Assembly (NCBI RefSeq): GCF_903815225.1
Contig: NZ_LR813084.1
Coordinates: 5,666,001 to 5,730,000 of the forward strand
Reading direction: 5' to 3'
Source of the DNA: Delftia tsuruhatensis
GTDB taxonomy: Bacteria > Pseudomonadota > Gammaproteobacteria > Burkholderiales > Burkholderiaceae_C
DNA length: 64,000 nucleotides
In this document: piece after piece, positions 1 through 7,954 of the stretch
How positions within the stretch are numbered: position 1 is the stretch's first letter
Layout: the number at the start of each line of letters is the position of its first letter
Position numbers and translations under genes: made by a program
Notes under the pieces: generated by a model
Database searches by the model: none
What the model was told of the DNA's origin: nothing
The model's input: only the letters and a program-made list of their open reading frames with translations

Positions 1-1850
1 GCCTGTGTGTAGGCAACGCCGCCGAGCACGCGCACGCCGCGCACCGGCTCGCCGAACACATTCCACTCCAGCCCGCGGTTGCGCTGCTCGCCATCCATGC
101 GCAGGCGGTTGGTCGCGGTCTCGACCACGGAAGACGGCCGCTCGATCTGGAACAACGAGACCGTCTGCGTGAAATCACCCATGCGCCACTTGGCACCGAT
201 CTCGAACTGCTTGGTCTTGTACGGAGCGAACACCTCGCCGGCATTGGCGTAGGTGGGGCCGACGATGGAGCCCGCGCTCAGCCCCTGCACATGGTTGGCA
301 TAGAACGAGACCGCATCGCCCCAGGGCTTGACCACCAGGCCCAGCGCCGGCGACACGGCCTGCTCGTCGTAGCGCGCCATCTTCTGGTTCACGCGCTGCA
401 GGCGCGCGCCCACGGTGAGCTGCACGGCATCGCCACCCCAGCTCAGCGTGTCGGCCAGGGCCAGGCTGCTGAGCACATCGTCGCGCTCCTGCTTGATGGC
501 GCCGTAGGGGCCGGCCAGCGTGATGGGTGCGGGGTTGTAGATGTTGGTGATATAGCTGGCGCTGGTGGCAACGGCCGCACGGCCGCCCTTCTGATTCATC
601 CAGTTGACGGAAGCCACCAGCAGATGGTTCACGCCACCCGTGCGCAGCCGGCCACGCACGCCGAACTCGGCCGCCGTCGTGTCCGTGTAGCCGTACTGGT
701 TGTAGGTCTGCCCCACGGCCGATCCGTCGCCCTGGGCACGCAGCACCACGCGCGTGCCGTTGAGCATGCCGTCGTAGGCATGCCCGGCCGTGCCCACCGA
801 GCCGAACAGCGTCCAGTCCGCCCCCAGGTCCACCGAGCCACGCAGCATCAGTGCATCGCTTTGCTGCCTGGCGTGGATGCCCTTGAACAGGTTGGTCGTG
901 GCATCCGGTGCCGCGATCATCTGCTTGAGGTTCTGCAGGCTCACCATCATCGGGCTGCCATCGCGGATGGTGGAGCGGTAGCTGTAGGCGTCCAGCCCCA
1001 CGGTGAAGCCGTCGCCCTGGTAGTCCAAGGCCAGCGCACCCAGTCCGTGGCGGCGGCTCTGGCCGTCGATCTCGGTATCGCCGGACGAGGTGCTGCCGTT
1101 GACGCGCATGCCCAGACGGCGCTCGGGGCCGAAGCGGCGCGATACGTCCGCCTGCAGTCCCAGTTGCGAGGTGCTGCTGAACATCGTGGTCACCCGCGTG
1201 AGATCCTGGGCCAGCGGGCGCTTGGTGACGAGGTTGATGGTGCCGCCCACGGCCCCGCCCGGCGACATGCCGTTCATCAGCGCGCCCGGCCCCTTGAGCA
1301 CCTCGACGCGCTCGACCATCTCGGTGGGCACATGGCCGTCGGGCGCCAGGCCGTACAGGCCGTTGAAGCCCAGCTCCGTGGAGTTCACGCCCAGGCCGCG
1401 GATGGTGAAGTTCTCATAGGCATGGCCGGTATTGGTCGTGAAGCGCACCGAGGGGTCGTTCTCCAGCACCGACATCAGCGTGGTCGCGTTCTGGTCGGCC
1501 ATGCCCTCGGCGGTGTAGGAGGTGATGTTGAACGGCGTATCCATCACATCGCGCTGGCCCAGCACGCCCAGGCCTGCTCCCTTGGCGACCTGCCCGCCAG
1601 GCGCCACGGCAGGCAGGGCCTGGGGATCGGTGGCGCTGCGCACCGTGACCTCGGCGAGTTCGGCGTCGGCGGCCCAGGATGCGGCGGGCAGCGCTGCTGC
1701 GGCAACCATGGCGCAGACCCGGGCGATCGCGCCAAGGGCATGGATTCGGGCCACGGGGGCGAACGGGTGGACGGAGCCTGCGTGCAGCAGGCCATGGCGG
1801 CAGATTCGGGACATCCGGGAGGGCTTTCGAGACGGAAATGAACGCGCCAT
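1..1850 (-). CDS. TonB-dependent siderophore receptor, 3' end beyond left edge
   Basis: Outer-membrane beta-barrel receptor that would take up a ferric siderophore using TonB energy. Read on the minus strand from the ATG at 1850, the product has an arginine-rich start, a hydrophobic stretch ending in ALPAASWAAD (signal peptide), and then the plug domain. Plug hallmarks are DVMDTPFNITSYT, the NFTIRGLGV block and the VEVLKGPGALMNGMSPGGAVGG block typical of TIGR01783-type siderophore receptors; barrel sequence continues to the edge. About 616 codons are visible and the C-terminal strands and stop are missing. A Fur-like site lies just upstream, so iron repression is likely. The long N-terminus before the signal core makes the exact start uncertain; an ATG at 1814 is the alternative. 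The siderophore cannot be predicted. Confidence 0.9.
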   Translation of the reverse strand, partial: MARSFPSRKPSRMSRICRHGLLHAGSVHPFAPVARIHALGAIARVCAMVAAAALPAASWAADAELAEVTVRSATDPQALPAVAPGGQVAKGAGLGVLGQRDVMDTPFNITSYTAEGMADQNATTLMSVLENDPSVRFTTNTGHAYENFTIRGLGVNSTELGFNGLYGLAPDGHVPTEMVERVEVLKGPGALMNGMSPGGAVGGTINLVTKRPLAQDLTRVTTMFSSTSQLGLQADVSRRFGPERRLGMRVNGSTSSGDTEIDGQSRRHGLGALALDYQGDGFTVGLDAYSYRSTIRDGSPMMVSLQNLKQMIAAPDATTNLFKGIHARQQSDALMLRGSVDLGADWTLFGSVGTAGHAYDGMLNGTRVVLRAQGDGSAVGQTYNQYGYTDTTAAEFGVRGRLRTGGVNHLLVASVNWMNQKGGRAAVATSASYITNIYNPAPITLAGPYGAIKQERDDVLSSLALADTLSWGGDAVQLTVGARLQRVNQKMARYDEQAVSPALGLVVKPWGDAVSFYANHVQGLSAGSIVGPTYANAGEVFAPYKTKQFEIGAKWRMGDFTQTVSLFQIERPSSVVETATNRLRMDGEQRNRGLEWNVFGEPVRGVRVLGGVAYTQ

Positions 1851-1888
1851 GTCCGGCCCGGTGCGACGCGGACATGGCGTTTGCCCGG

Positions 1889-1917
1889 ATTATAGAAATT
1901 GAGAATTATTCTTATTA
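1889..1917 (-). promoter_or_regulatory. Fur-box-like promoter of the TonB receptor
   Basis: Reading the minus strand, an AT-rich 19-mer at 1916-1898 (AATAAGAATAATTCTCAAT) matches the classical Fur 19-bp consensus at 11 positions by my count. It is followed directly by a perfect -10 TATAAT at 1894-1889, about 40 bp before the receptor ATG. The AT-rich patch stands out sharply in GC-rich surroundings. Fur repression of the receptor is inferred from position and gene function. Confidence 0.6.
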
Positions 1918-2010
1918 ACACTCCAGCAACAACGCCCCGCGCGCAAACGTGGTCGCACCGCCCTCAAACAATCGCCGAAAAAACAGTGGGGGCTGCGCAA
2001 CAGGCAGTCG

Positions 2011-2967
2011 CTAGAAGGTATCGCCGCGTTCCATGGCGCGGCGGTGGCGCTGCACGAATTCCTGGTAGGTGTCGATGCCGCGCAGCTGCAGGATGGCATT
2101 GCGCACCGCCGCCTCGACCAGCACGGCGATGTTGCGGCCCGCCACCACCTGGATCACGACCTTGCGCACGGGCACGCCCAGCACGTCCTGGGTCAGCGGC
2201 TCGGCTGGCAGGCGCTCGTACTCACGCTCCATGGTCTCCTTGCGCACCAGGTGCACGATGAGCTTCAGGCGCATCTTGCGGCGCACGGCCGTCTCGCCAA
2301 AGATGGCGCGGATGTCCAGCAGACCGATGCCGCGCACCTCCAGCAGGTTCTGCAGCAGGTCGGGGCACTTGCCTTCGATGGTGGTCTGGTTGATGCGGTA
2401 CAGGTCCACGGCATCATCGGCCACCAGGCCGTTGCCGCGTGTCACCAGCTCCAGCCCCAGCTCGCTCTTGCCCAGGCCCGACTCGCCCGTGATCAGCACG
2501 CCCATGCCCAGGATGTCCATGAACACGCCATGCATGGTCGTGCGGTCGGCGAAATGCTTGGCCAGGTAGGCACGCAGCACGTCGATCACGAAGGCCGACT
2601 GCTCGCGCGTGGCGAACATGGGGATGTGGGCACGCTCGCACATGGACAGCAGTGCCTCGGGCGCCGTCTGGCCATCCGCCAATACCAGCACCGGCGGCTC
2701 CAGCGTGACGATGCGCGCCACGCGGCGCTGGCAGTCCTGGGGCGTGGCATTGGTCAGGTAGGCGATCTCGCGCTCGCCCAGCACCTGCAGCCGGTAGGGA
2801 TGGATGTAGTTCAGGTAGCCGACGAGATCGGCACCCGAGCGCGCCGAGCGCACGGCCATCTCGTCGAAGCGGCGCTCGGAGGCACCCAGGCCCGCCACCC
2901 ACTCCCAGCGCAGGCTGGAGCGGAACTCCTCGAACAGCACATCGGCGCTGATGGCACTGGGTCTCAT
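2011..2967 (-). CDS. hprK: HPr kinase/phosphorylase
   Basis: Bifunctional serine kinase/phosphorylase acting on HPr of the phosphotransferase system. The 318-residue protein has the normal family length: an N-terminal regulatory domain (about 1-130) and a C-terminal kinase domain with Walker A GESGLGKS at 161-168, followed by the GLVADDAVDLY block with its paired acidic residues and the family signature around LEVRGIGLLDI. It follows ptsN by 32 bp in the same direction, so kinase and EIIA-Ntr are probably cotranscribed. In beta-proteobacteria this belongs to the nitrogen-type PTS rather than sugar uptake. rapZ, often next to hprK, is absent here; the receptor gene follows instead. Confidence 0.97.
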   Translation of the reverse strand: MRPSAISADVLFEEFRSSLRWEWVAGLGASERRFDEMAVRSARSGADLVGYLNYIHPYRLQVLGEREIAYLTNATPQDCQRRVARIVTLEPPVLVLADGQTAPEALLSMCERAHIPMFATREQSAFVIDVLRAYLAKHFADRTTMHGVFMDILGMGVLITGESGLGKSELGLELVTRGNGLVADDAVDLYRINQTTIEGKCPDLLQNLLEVRGIGLLDIRAIFGETAVRRKMRLKLIVHLVRKETMEREYERLPAEPLTQDVLGVPVRKVVIQVVAGRNIAVLVEAAVRNAILQLRGIDTYQEFVQRHRRAMERGDTF

Positions 2968-2999
2968 GGCAAGGCCCGTGAAAAAGAAAGGAGAAAGGG

Positions 3000-3473
3000 C
3001 TAGACCAGGGGGGCGGCAGAAGACTGCCAGCCCGCGATCATCCCATGCAGCAGGGCGGCGTCGCCGCAGGACTTCAGCCGCTCGCGCAACTGGCTGTCGC
3101 TGAGCAGTTCGGCGATTTCCGAAAGGATCTCCAGGTGCTTCTGGGTCGCGGCCTCGGGCACCAGCAAGAAGATCAGCAGGCCCACGGGCTGCTCATCGGG
3201 CGCATCGAAACCGATGGGACGGTCCAGCTGGAACACGGCCGCCATGGGGGCCGTCAGACCCTTGATACGACCGTGAGGAATGGCCACGCCATGGCCCAGT
3301 CCTGTCGAGCCCAGGCGTTCACGCGCGAACAGGCTGTCGGTGATCAGGGCGCGGGACAGGCCGTGCAGGCTCTCGAAAAGCAGGCCTGCTTCTTCGAAAG
3401 CGCGCTTTTTGCTGGTGACATCGACGCTCACGAGCACTTGAGCGGCGGGCAGGATGGAGGCGAGACGGTTCAT
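3000..3473 (-). CDS. ptsN: PTS nitrogen-regulatory EIIA protein
   Basis: EIIA-Ntr phosphocarrier, the terminal acceptor of the PEP-EINtr-NPr chain, which controls potassium and nitrogen or carbon responses through its phosphorylation state. The ATG at 3473 gives 157 residues, the usual length; a longer reading frame upstream adds residues unlike the family. The phosphorylated histidine lies in GVAIPHGRI (His67), the conserved EIIA-Ntr motif. It sits between hpf and hprK, the common proteobacterial order, but a terminator separates it from hpf, so it probably has its own promoter (a CATAAT -10-like box at 3492-3487). Confidence 0.95.
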   Translation of the reverse strand: MNRLASILPAAQVLVSVDVTSKKRAFEEAGLLFESLHGLSRALITDSLFARERLGSTGLGHGVAIPHGRIKGLTAPMAAVFQLDRPIGFDAPDEQPVGLLIFLLVPEAATQKHLEILSEIAELLSDSQLRERLKSCGDAALLHGMIAGWQSSAAPLV

Positions 3474-3533
3474 GGTTCGGGAAACAATTATGCACCGCAG
3501 TGCCGAAAACCGTGGGGAAACCCTGACCCCCAT

Positions 3534-3556
3534 CAAAAACCGCCCCGAAGGGCGGT
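3534..3556 (-). terminator. Rho-independent terminator after hpf
   Basis: On the minus strand a 7-bp stem (ACCGCCC at 3556-3550 pairing with GGGCGGT at 3545-3539), a TTCG-type four-base loop and five T residues (3538-3534). It lies 73 bp after the hpf stop and before ptsN, so it would uncouple hpf from ptsN-hprK. Confidence 0.8.
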
Positions 3557-3628
3557 GGTCGTACGTGGCGCGTCAGCCACAGGAAGAAGGGTATTGTAAG
3601 CGCCCGCACAGGGCCGGCGCCTTACCTG

Positions 3629-3988
3629 TCATCCAACTGACGCCATCACCGGCTGGGCATCGCCCAGGCGCTTGGCCGAGCCGTAGCGGCTGCCTTGCTG
3701 CCGTGTCTTGTAGCGCACCACCACGCGGTCGAGCTTGTCGGCCAGCGCATCGACGGCGGCGTAGAGGTCGAAGTGAGAGGTTTCGACAAAAAGATCCTGG
3801 CCCTTGACGCGCAGCGTGCAACCGGCACGCTGGCGTTTTTCCTTCTCCTTTTGCTTGTGGACGGTCAGCAAGACCTTGACATCCACCACCTGGTCAAAGT
3901 GCCGAAGAATGCGTTCGAGCTTGGCCATGACGTAACTGCGCAGCGAGGGAGTGACCTCCAGGTGATGCCCACTAATCGTCAGATTCAT
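3629..3988 (-). CDS. hpf: Ribosome hibernation-promoting factor, short form
   Basis: Small ribosome-binding protein of the HPF/YfiA (formerly sigma-54 modulation) family that inactivates ribosomes in slow growth. The ATG at 3988 is preceded by a strong AAGGAG and gives 119 residues: the beta-alpha-beta-beta-beta-alpha S30AE domain over about residues 1-100 and a short basic tail. It lacks the extra C-terminal dimerisation domain of long HPFs. The family start MNLTISGHHLEVTPSLR fits; an upstream in-frame extension to 4198 has no family similarity. Neighbours are ptsN and hprK, the usual rpoN-cluster partners, but rpoN itself is not in the window. Confidence 0.93.
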   Translation of the reverse strand: MNLTISGHHLEVTPSLRSYVMAKLERILRHFDQVVDVKVLLTVHKQKEKEKRQRAGCTLRVKGQDLFVETSHFDLYAAVDALADKLDRVVVRYKTRQQGSRYGSAKRLGDAQPVMASVG

Positions 3989-4373
3989 ATCTAAACACTC
4001 CTTGCTCTGGATGGGAACAGCCCGATCCGTCGGCAGGACGATCCGCCGGGACAGGTGCTTGCAGGCTGGAATGCGCATTCGTTTGCTTGCGAACCCACTA
4101 TGCGCCGCCCCCCGCCCAAAAGCAACGCCGCCGGGCGATGGCGCAGGGTGGCGCAGGGCCTTGGAGGGGCGTTTGTCGTACCCTGCGATTGGGCGCACAA
4201 TGGGCAGGTTTGCCGGAGCAGTCCGCCAGCCGGAAGCAGCCCGCCGGGGGCGGCAAGCCCCGTCCGGGCACCTGCCGCTCCGGCCCCGTTAGAATCGCGC
4301 TCCTGCACGCCGTTTTCAGCCCTTTCAGCCGTCAGGCAGCCGCGGCCCCTTGCCAGATTGCCCCTTGCCTCAC
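3989..4373. other. Intergenic region between hpf and purC
   Basis: A 385-bp divergent spacer with no convincing gene. The only promoter-like element seen for purC is TAGAAT at 4290-4295, about 78 bp before its ATG, with no recognisable -35. No sigma-54 site was found for hpf. The first part carries the hpf ribosome-binding site next to 3988. The remainder is GC-rich; no purine-repressor-like palindrome was recognised. Confidence 0.5.
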
Positions 4374-5297
4374 ATGACCACCCAGTCCCGTCCCTCCGCC
4401 CTGCACACCTCCAACATCGCCTCGCTGCCGCTGCTCGCGCGCGGCAAGGTGCGTGACAACTACGCCGTGGGTGACGACCGCATCCTGATGGTGGCCTCGG
4501 ACCGTCTGTCGGCCTTCGACGTGATCATGGGCGAGCCCATTCCCGGCAAGGGCGAGCTGCTCACGCAGATGGCGCTGTTCTGGTTCGACAAGCTGGGCCA
4601 TATCTGCCCCAACCACCTGACCGGCGAAGCGCCCGAGTCCGTGGTCACGCCTGCGGAAGTGCCCCAGGTGCGCGGCCGCTCCATGCTGGTCAAGCGCCTC
4701 AAGCCCGTGCTGATCGAGGCCGTGGTGCGCGGCTACCTGGCCGGCAGTGGCTGGAAGGAGTACCAGGAATCGCGTTCGGTGTGCGGCGTGCCGCTGCCCG
4801 AGGGCCTGACCAACGCCGCCAAGCTGCCCGAGCCCATCTACACCCCGGCCGCCAAGGCCGAGATGGGCGACCATGACGAGAACATCACCTACGAGCGCAC
4901 CGTGGAGATGGTCGGTGAAAAGCTGGCCGCCCAGATTCGCGACACAGCCATCCGCATCTACAAGGAAGCCGCCGCCATCGCCCTCGACAAGGGCATGATC
5001 ATCGCCGACACCAAGTTCGAGTTCGGCCTGGACGACAAGGGTGAACTGGTGCTCATGGACGAGGTGCTCACCCCCGACAGCTCGCGCTACTGGCCCGTGG
5101 AAGGCTATGCCCAGGCCCTGGCCCATGGCGAGAATCCGCCCAGCTATGACAAGCAGTTCGTGCGCGACTGGCTGGAGCAGGCCCAGGTCAACGGCAAGCC
5201 CTGGGACAAGAAGGCCCCGGCACCGCGCCTGCCCCAGGACGTGACCGAGAAGACGGCTGCCAAGTACCGCGAGGCGCTGGAGCGCCTGACAGCCTGA
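4374..5297 (+). CDS. purC: SAICAR synthetase (phosphoribosylaminoimidazole-succinocarboxamide synthase)
   Basis: Purine biosynthesis enzyme joining CAIR and aspartate with ATP. The 307-residue product (start MTTQSRPS) contains the signatures LARGKVRDNYAVGDDR near the N-terminus, VEAVVRGYLAGSGWKEY, and IIADTKFEFGLDD plus LMDEVLTPDSSRYWP in the second half. Its length matches the long bacterial/fungal-type PurC. The upstream in-frame ATG at 4350 is less likely because it gives an extra tail outside the family. No strong Shine-Dalgarno is visible. purE and purK lie about 6 kb downstream in a separate operon. A clean terminator follows, so it is probably monocistronic. Confidence 0.97.
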   Translation: MTTQSRPSALHTSNIASLPLLARGKVRDNYAVGDDRILMVASDRLSAFDVIMGEPIPGKGELLTQMALFWFDKLGHICPNHLTGEAPESVVTPAEVPQVRGRSMLVKRLKPVLIEAVVRGYLAGSGWKEYQESRSVCGVPLPEGLTNAAKLPEPIYTPAAKAEMGDHDENITYERTVEMVGEKLAAQIRDTAIRIYKEAAAIALDKGMIIADTKFEFGLDDKGELVLMDEVLTPDSSRYWPVEGYAQALAHGENPPSYDKQFVRDWLEQAQVNGKPWDKKAPAPRLPQDVTEKTAAKYREALERLTA

Positions 5298-5318
5298 GAG
5301 GGCTTCACCCTTCCCTGA

Positions 5319-5345
5319 AGAAAGAGAGCTCCGGCTCTCTTTTTC
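5319..5345 (+). terminator. Rho-independent terminator after purC
   Basis: A stem of AAAGAGAGC (5321-5329), loop TCCG, then GCTCTCT (5334-5340) running into TTTT. It starts 24 bp after the purC stop codon. Confidence 0.85.
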
Positions 5346-5429
5346 GTTGCACGCGCCCGCCGGTCACGCCGGCGTCACCGACGCTGCCACAATGCCTGTT
5401 CCCTCTGACTTTTTTGAAGGAGCAGGCAC

Positions 5430-6014
5430 ATGGCCGGCAAGAAGATTCTGATGATCTGCGGAGACTATTGCGAGGACTACGAAACCATGGTTCCCTTCCA
5501 GGCCCTGCAGGCCGTGGGGCACACGGTGCATGCGGTCTGCCCCGACAAGAAGGCGGGCGACCACATCAAGACGGCCATCCATGACTTCGAGGGCGCGCAG
5601 ACCTACAGCGAGAAGCCCGGCCACAACTTCACGCTCAACGCCAGCTTCTCCGACATCAAGCCCGAGCAATACCACGCCCTGGTGATCCCTGGCGGACGAG
5701 GCCCCGAATACCTGCGCAACCACGACGCCGTTCGCGCCGCCGTGCGCCACTTCTTCGACAACGACAAGCCCGTGGCCGCCGTCTGCCATGGTGCCCAGCT
5801 GCTGGCCGGCGCCGGCGTGCTCAAGGGTCGCACCTGCTCTGCCTACCCTGCCTGCCGCGCCGAGGTCGAGCTGGCCGGCGGCACCTATGCCGACATCGGC
5901 GTGGACCAGGCGCACACCGAAGGCAACCTGGTCAGCGCCCCCGCCTGGCCCGCCCACCCCGCCTGGATCGCCCAGTTCCTGGCGCTGCTGGGTACCCGCA
6001 TCAGCCACGGTTGA
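5430..6014 (+). CDS. DJ-1/PfpI family protein
   Basis: Class-I glutamine-amidotransferase-like fold protein of 194 residues. The nucleophile elbow VCHGAQ places the reactive cysteine at 119 followed by His120, and LVIPGGRGPEYLR is the family loop near residue 85. GAAGGAGCAGGCAC ahead of the ATG is a good ribosome-binding site. Members are variously protein deglycases, glyoxalase III-like enzymes or chaperones; nothing here decides between them. Terminators or opposing genes isolate it, so it is probably a single-gene unit. Confidence 0.88.
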   Translation: MAGKKILMICGDYCEDYETMVPFQALQAVGHTVHAVCPDKKAGDHIKTAIHDFEGAQTYSEKPGHNFTLNASFSDIKPEQYHALVIPGGRGPEYLRNHDAVRAAVRHFFDNDKPVAAVCHGAQLLAGAGVLKGRTCSAYPACRAEVELAGGTYADIGVDQAHTEGNLVSAPAWPAHPAWIAQFLALLGTRISHG

Positions 6015-6036
6015 GCATCGGGTGCTCAGCGGGGGC

Positions 6037-6897
6037 TCAGTTCCCCCAGCGCACCAGCACGATGCCGCCGAACACCAGGGCCGAGGCCAGCATGCGCACG
6101 CGGCCCAGGCGCTCGCGCAGCAGCCAGGCGGCGATCCAGCCCGCGAACAGCACGCTGCTCTCGCGCAGCGCCGACACCAGCCCCATGGGCGCCTGCGACA
6201 GCGCCCATGTCGCCATCCAGCTGGCCGACACCTGCATGGCGGCGGCCAGCGCGCACAGGCGCCAGGTGCGCGCATCGGCGCGCAGCACGGCCGGCCCGCG
6301 CCGCCAGGCCAGGATCAGCACGGTGGCCACGCCATCGCCCAGCGTGAGCAGCGCCGCATAGACCAGGGCCGCGCCCGCGGCCCGTGCCCCCATGCCGTCG
6401 ATCACCGTATAGCCGGCGATCATGGCTCCGGCCGCCAGCGCATAGCCGCTGCCCCGAAAGCCGCTGGCCGCGCCGCTGCGCACCGACAGCGCCAGCACGC
6501 CCAGCGACAGGCACAGCACACCGGCCAAGCCCAGCGCTCCCGGCATCTCGCCAGCCAGCAGCGCCGCCCCCAGCGTCACGAACAGCGGGGCGCTGCCACG
6601 CGCCACGGGATAGACCACGCCGAACTCCCCATGCTGGTAGGCATGCGGCAGCACGAAGTGGTAGACCGTGTGCACCACGACCGAGGCCGCCAGCCACCAC
6701 CACACCGCCGCATCCCACTGCGCCATGGCGGGCCAGGGAAGCCAGGGCAGCACCAGCAGCGACCACAGGCTGGCCAGCCCCGTGGTCAGCGCCATGGCGA
6801 CCATCTTGTCGCCGCCCAGCTTGATCGCGCTGTTCCAGCCCGCATTCATCAGGGCCGCCCCCAGGGCGGCGGCCAGCACCGCATTGCTCAGTTCCAT
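6037..6897 (-). CDS. EamA/DMT-superfamily transporter
   Basis: Integral membrane protein of 286 residues with about ten hydrophobic segments in two EamA repeats, the form of drug/metabolite exporters. Its beginning (MELSNAVLAAALGAALMNAG) looks like a first membrane helix. It is divergently transcribed from a LysR gene across a 98-bp spacer that contains a T-N11-A box, so that regulator probably controls it. The substrate is unknown; amino acids or metabolites are common in this family. Its own leader can form a hairpin that covers part of the ribosome-binding site. Confidence 0.85.
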   Translation of the reverse strand: MELSNAVLAAALGAALMNAGWNSAIKLGGDKMVAMALTTGLASLWSLLVLPWLPWPAMAQWDAAVWWWLAASVVVHTVYHFVLPHAYQHGEFGVVYPVARGSAPLFVTLGAALLAGEMPGALGLAGVLCLSLGVLALSVRSGAASGFRGSGYALAAGAMIAGYTVIDGMGARAAGAALVYAALLTLGDGVATVLILAWRRGPAVLRADARTWRLCALAAAMQVSASWMATWALSQAPMGLVSALRESSVLFAGWIAAWLLRERLGRVRMLASALVFGGIVLVRWGN

Positions 6898-6905
6898 CCT
6901 TGGCT

Positions 6906-6930
6906 CCGTCCCGTTCTTGATACGGGACGG
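6906..6930 (-). promoter_or_regulatory. Hairpin overlapping the ribosome-binding site of the DMT gene
   Basis: A perfect 9-bp inverted repeat (CCGTCCCGT at 6906-6914, ACGGGACGG at 6922-6930, 7-base loop) starts 9 bases upstream of the transporter ATG. The likely Shine-Dalgarno GGAG (complement of 6904-6907) is partly inside the stem, so folding could limit initiation. No T-run follows, which argues against a terminator. Confidence 0.4.
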
Positions 6931-6949
6931 GATGATGGGTTCGCCGTCA

Positions 6950-6968
6950 GATTAGATAAAGTCGAATC
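6950..6968 (+). promoter_or_regulatory. LysR-type operator box between divergent genes
   Basis: GATT at 6950-6953 and AATC at 6965-6968 form an inverted repeat with the T-N11-A spacing (T6953, A6965) typical of LysR-family sites. It lies about 28 bp upstream of the LysR ATG and about 50 bp upstream of the transporter ATG, a usual position for autoregulation and divergent activation. Confidence 0.5.
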
Positions 6969-6995
6969 TTTGGAACATCATCTTCAGAAAAACTG

Positions 6996-7901
6996 ATGCG
7001 ACGCCTGAACCTCGACCAGATTCAGACCCTGGTGGCCGTGGCCGACCTGGGCACGCTGGCCGCCGCCGCCCAGGCCTTGCACCTGTCCCCGCCGGCCGTC
7101 AGCCTGCACATCCAGGAACTGGAAGCACGCCTGGACACGCCACTGCTGGTACGCGGCAAGCGCCAGGCACGGTTGACGGCCGCCGGCGAGCTGCTGGCCG
7201 AGGGTGGACGCCGCCTGCTGGCCGACAGCGAGGCCCTGCTGCGCCAGGTGCGCAAGCGCGCCGAGGGCTTTGGCGCCAGCGTGCGCCTGGGCGCCTCGGC
7301 CGGGGTCAGCCCGCTGCTGCTGCCGCAATTGCTGCAGTGGCTGGCCGAACATGCGCCCGGCGTGGAGCTGCGGCTGGAAGTCGTGAGCTCGGCCCAGGCC
7401 ATGCTGCGCGTGGCGGCCGGCCAGCTGGATCTGGCCCTGGTCGGCCTGCCCCAGCCCGTGCCGCCGGGACTCGACATGCTGCCCTGGCGCAACGACCCCA
7501 TGCTGCTGTTCGCACCGCCCCGCTGGACCTTGCCCGAACACATCACGCCCGACTGGCTCAACGCCCAGCCCTGGATAGGCTTCGCCGCCGGCACCCAGAT
7601 GCACCGCCTGCTGTCCCAATGGTTCGCCCAGGCCGGCCTGCTGCCCCAGCCGCGCATGGAGATGAGCTTTCCCGAAGGCATACGCGCCCTGGCCGCCGCA
7701 GGCCACGGTCCTACGGTGCTGCCGCGCGAAGAGCCCATGGACGCCATCAGCCGCACGCTGCAGCAACGCGAACTGAGCCCGGCGCTGACGCGACCGCTGG
7801 GCCTGGCCTGCCGCAGCGCCTGGCGGGACGATCCGGCCATGCTGGCCGTGGTGCGGGGGCTGATGCGCTTTGCCCAGGCGCAGGAAACCGCCGCTGCATG
7901 A
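6996..7901 (+). CDS. LysR-family transcriptional regulator
   Basis: 301 residues with the N-terminal winged helix-turn-helix (LDQIQTLVAVADLGTLAAAA, then LSPPAVSLHIQELEARLD as the recognition helix region) and a C-terminal periplasmic-binding-like effector domain from about residue 90. Divergent from the DMT exporter and probably its regulator. The effector is not predictable from sequence. Confidence 0.93.
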   Translation: MRRLNLDQIQTLVAVADLGTLAAAAQALHLSPPAVSLHIQELEARLDTPLLVRGKRQARLTAAGELLAEGGRRLLADSEALLRQVRKRAEGFGASVRLGASAGVSPLLLPQLLQWLAEHAPGVELRLEVVSSAQAMLRVAAGQLDLALVGLPQPVPPGLDMLPWRNDPMLLFAPPRWTLPEHITPDWLNAQPWIGFAAGTQMHRLLSQWFAQAGLLPQPRMEMSFPEGIRALAAAGHGPTVLPREEPMDAISRTLQQRELSPALTRPLGLACRSAWRDDPAMLAVVRGLMRFAQAQETAAA

Positions 7902-7906
7902 CATGC

Positions 7907-7930
7907 AAAAAGGGAGCCCACGGCTCCCTT
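7907..7930 (-). terminator. Terminator between LysR and cnoX
   Basis: A perfect 9-bp stem (AAGGGAGCC at 7910-7918, GGCTCCCTT at 7922-7930, 3-base loop). Read on the minus strand it is followed by a T-run, so it mainly terminates the thioredoxin-TPR gene; it may also act weakly for the convergent LysR gene. Confidence 0.8.
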
Positions 7931-7954
7931 GTGCATTGCGGGCGCGCTGCCGCC

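Noticed and set aside
291..1841. 516-codon plus-strand frame
   Set aside because: Histidine/alanine/glycine-rich shadow of the TonB receptor; the minus strand gives clear receptor motifs.
3991..4308. 105-codon minus-strand frame upstream of hpf
   Set aside because: No ribosome-binding site or recognisable motif; it occupies the expected promoter regions of hpf and purC.
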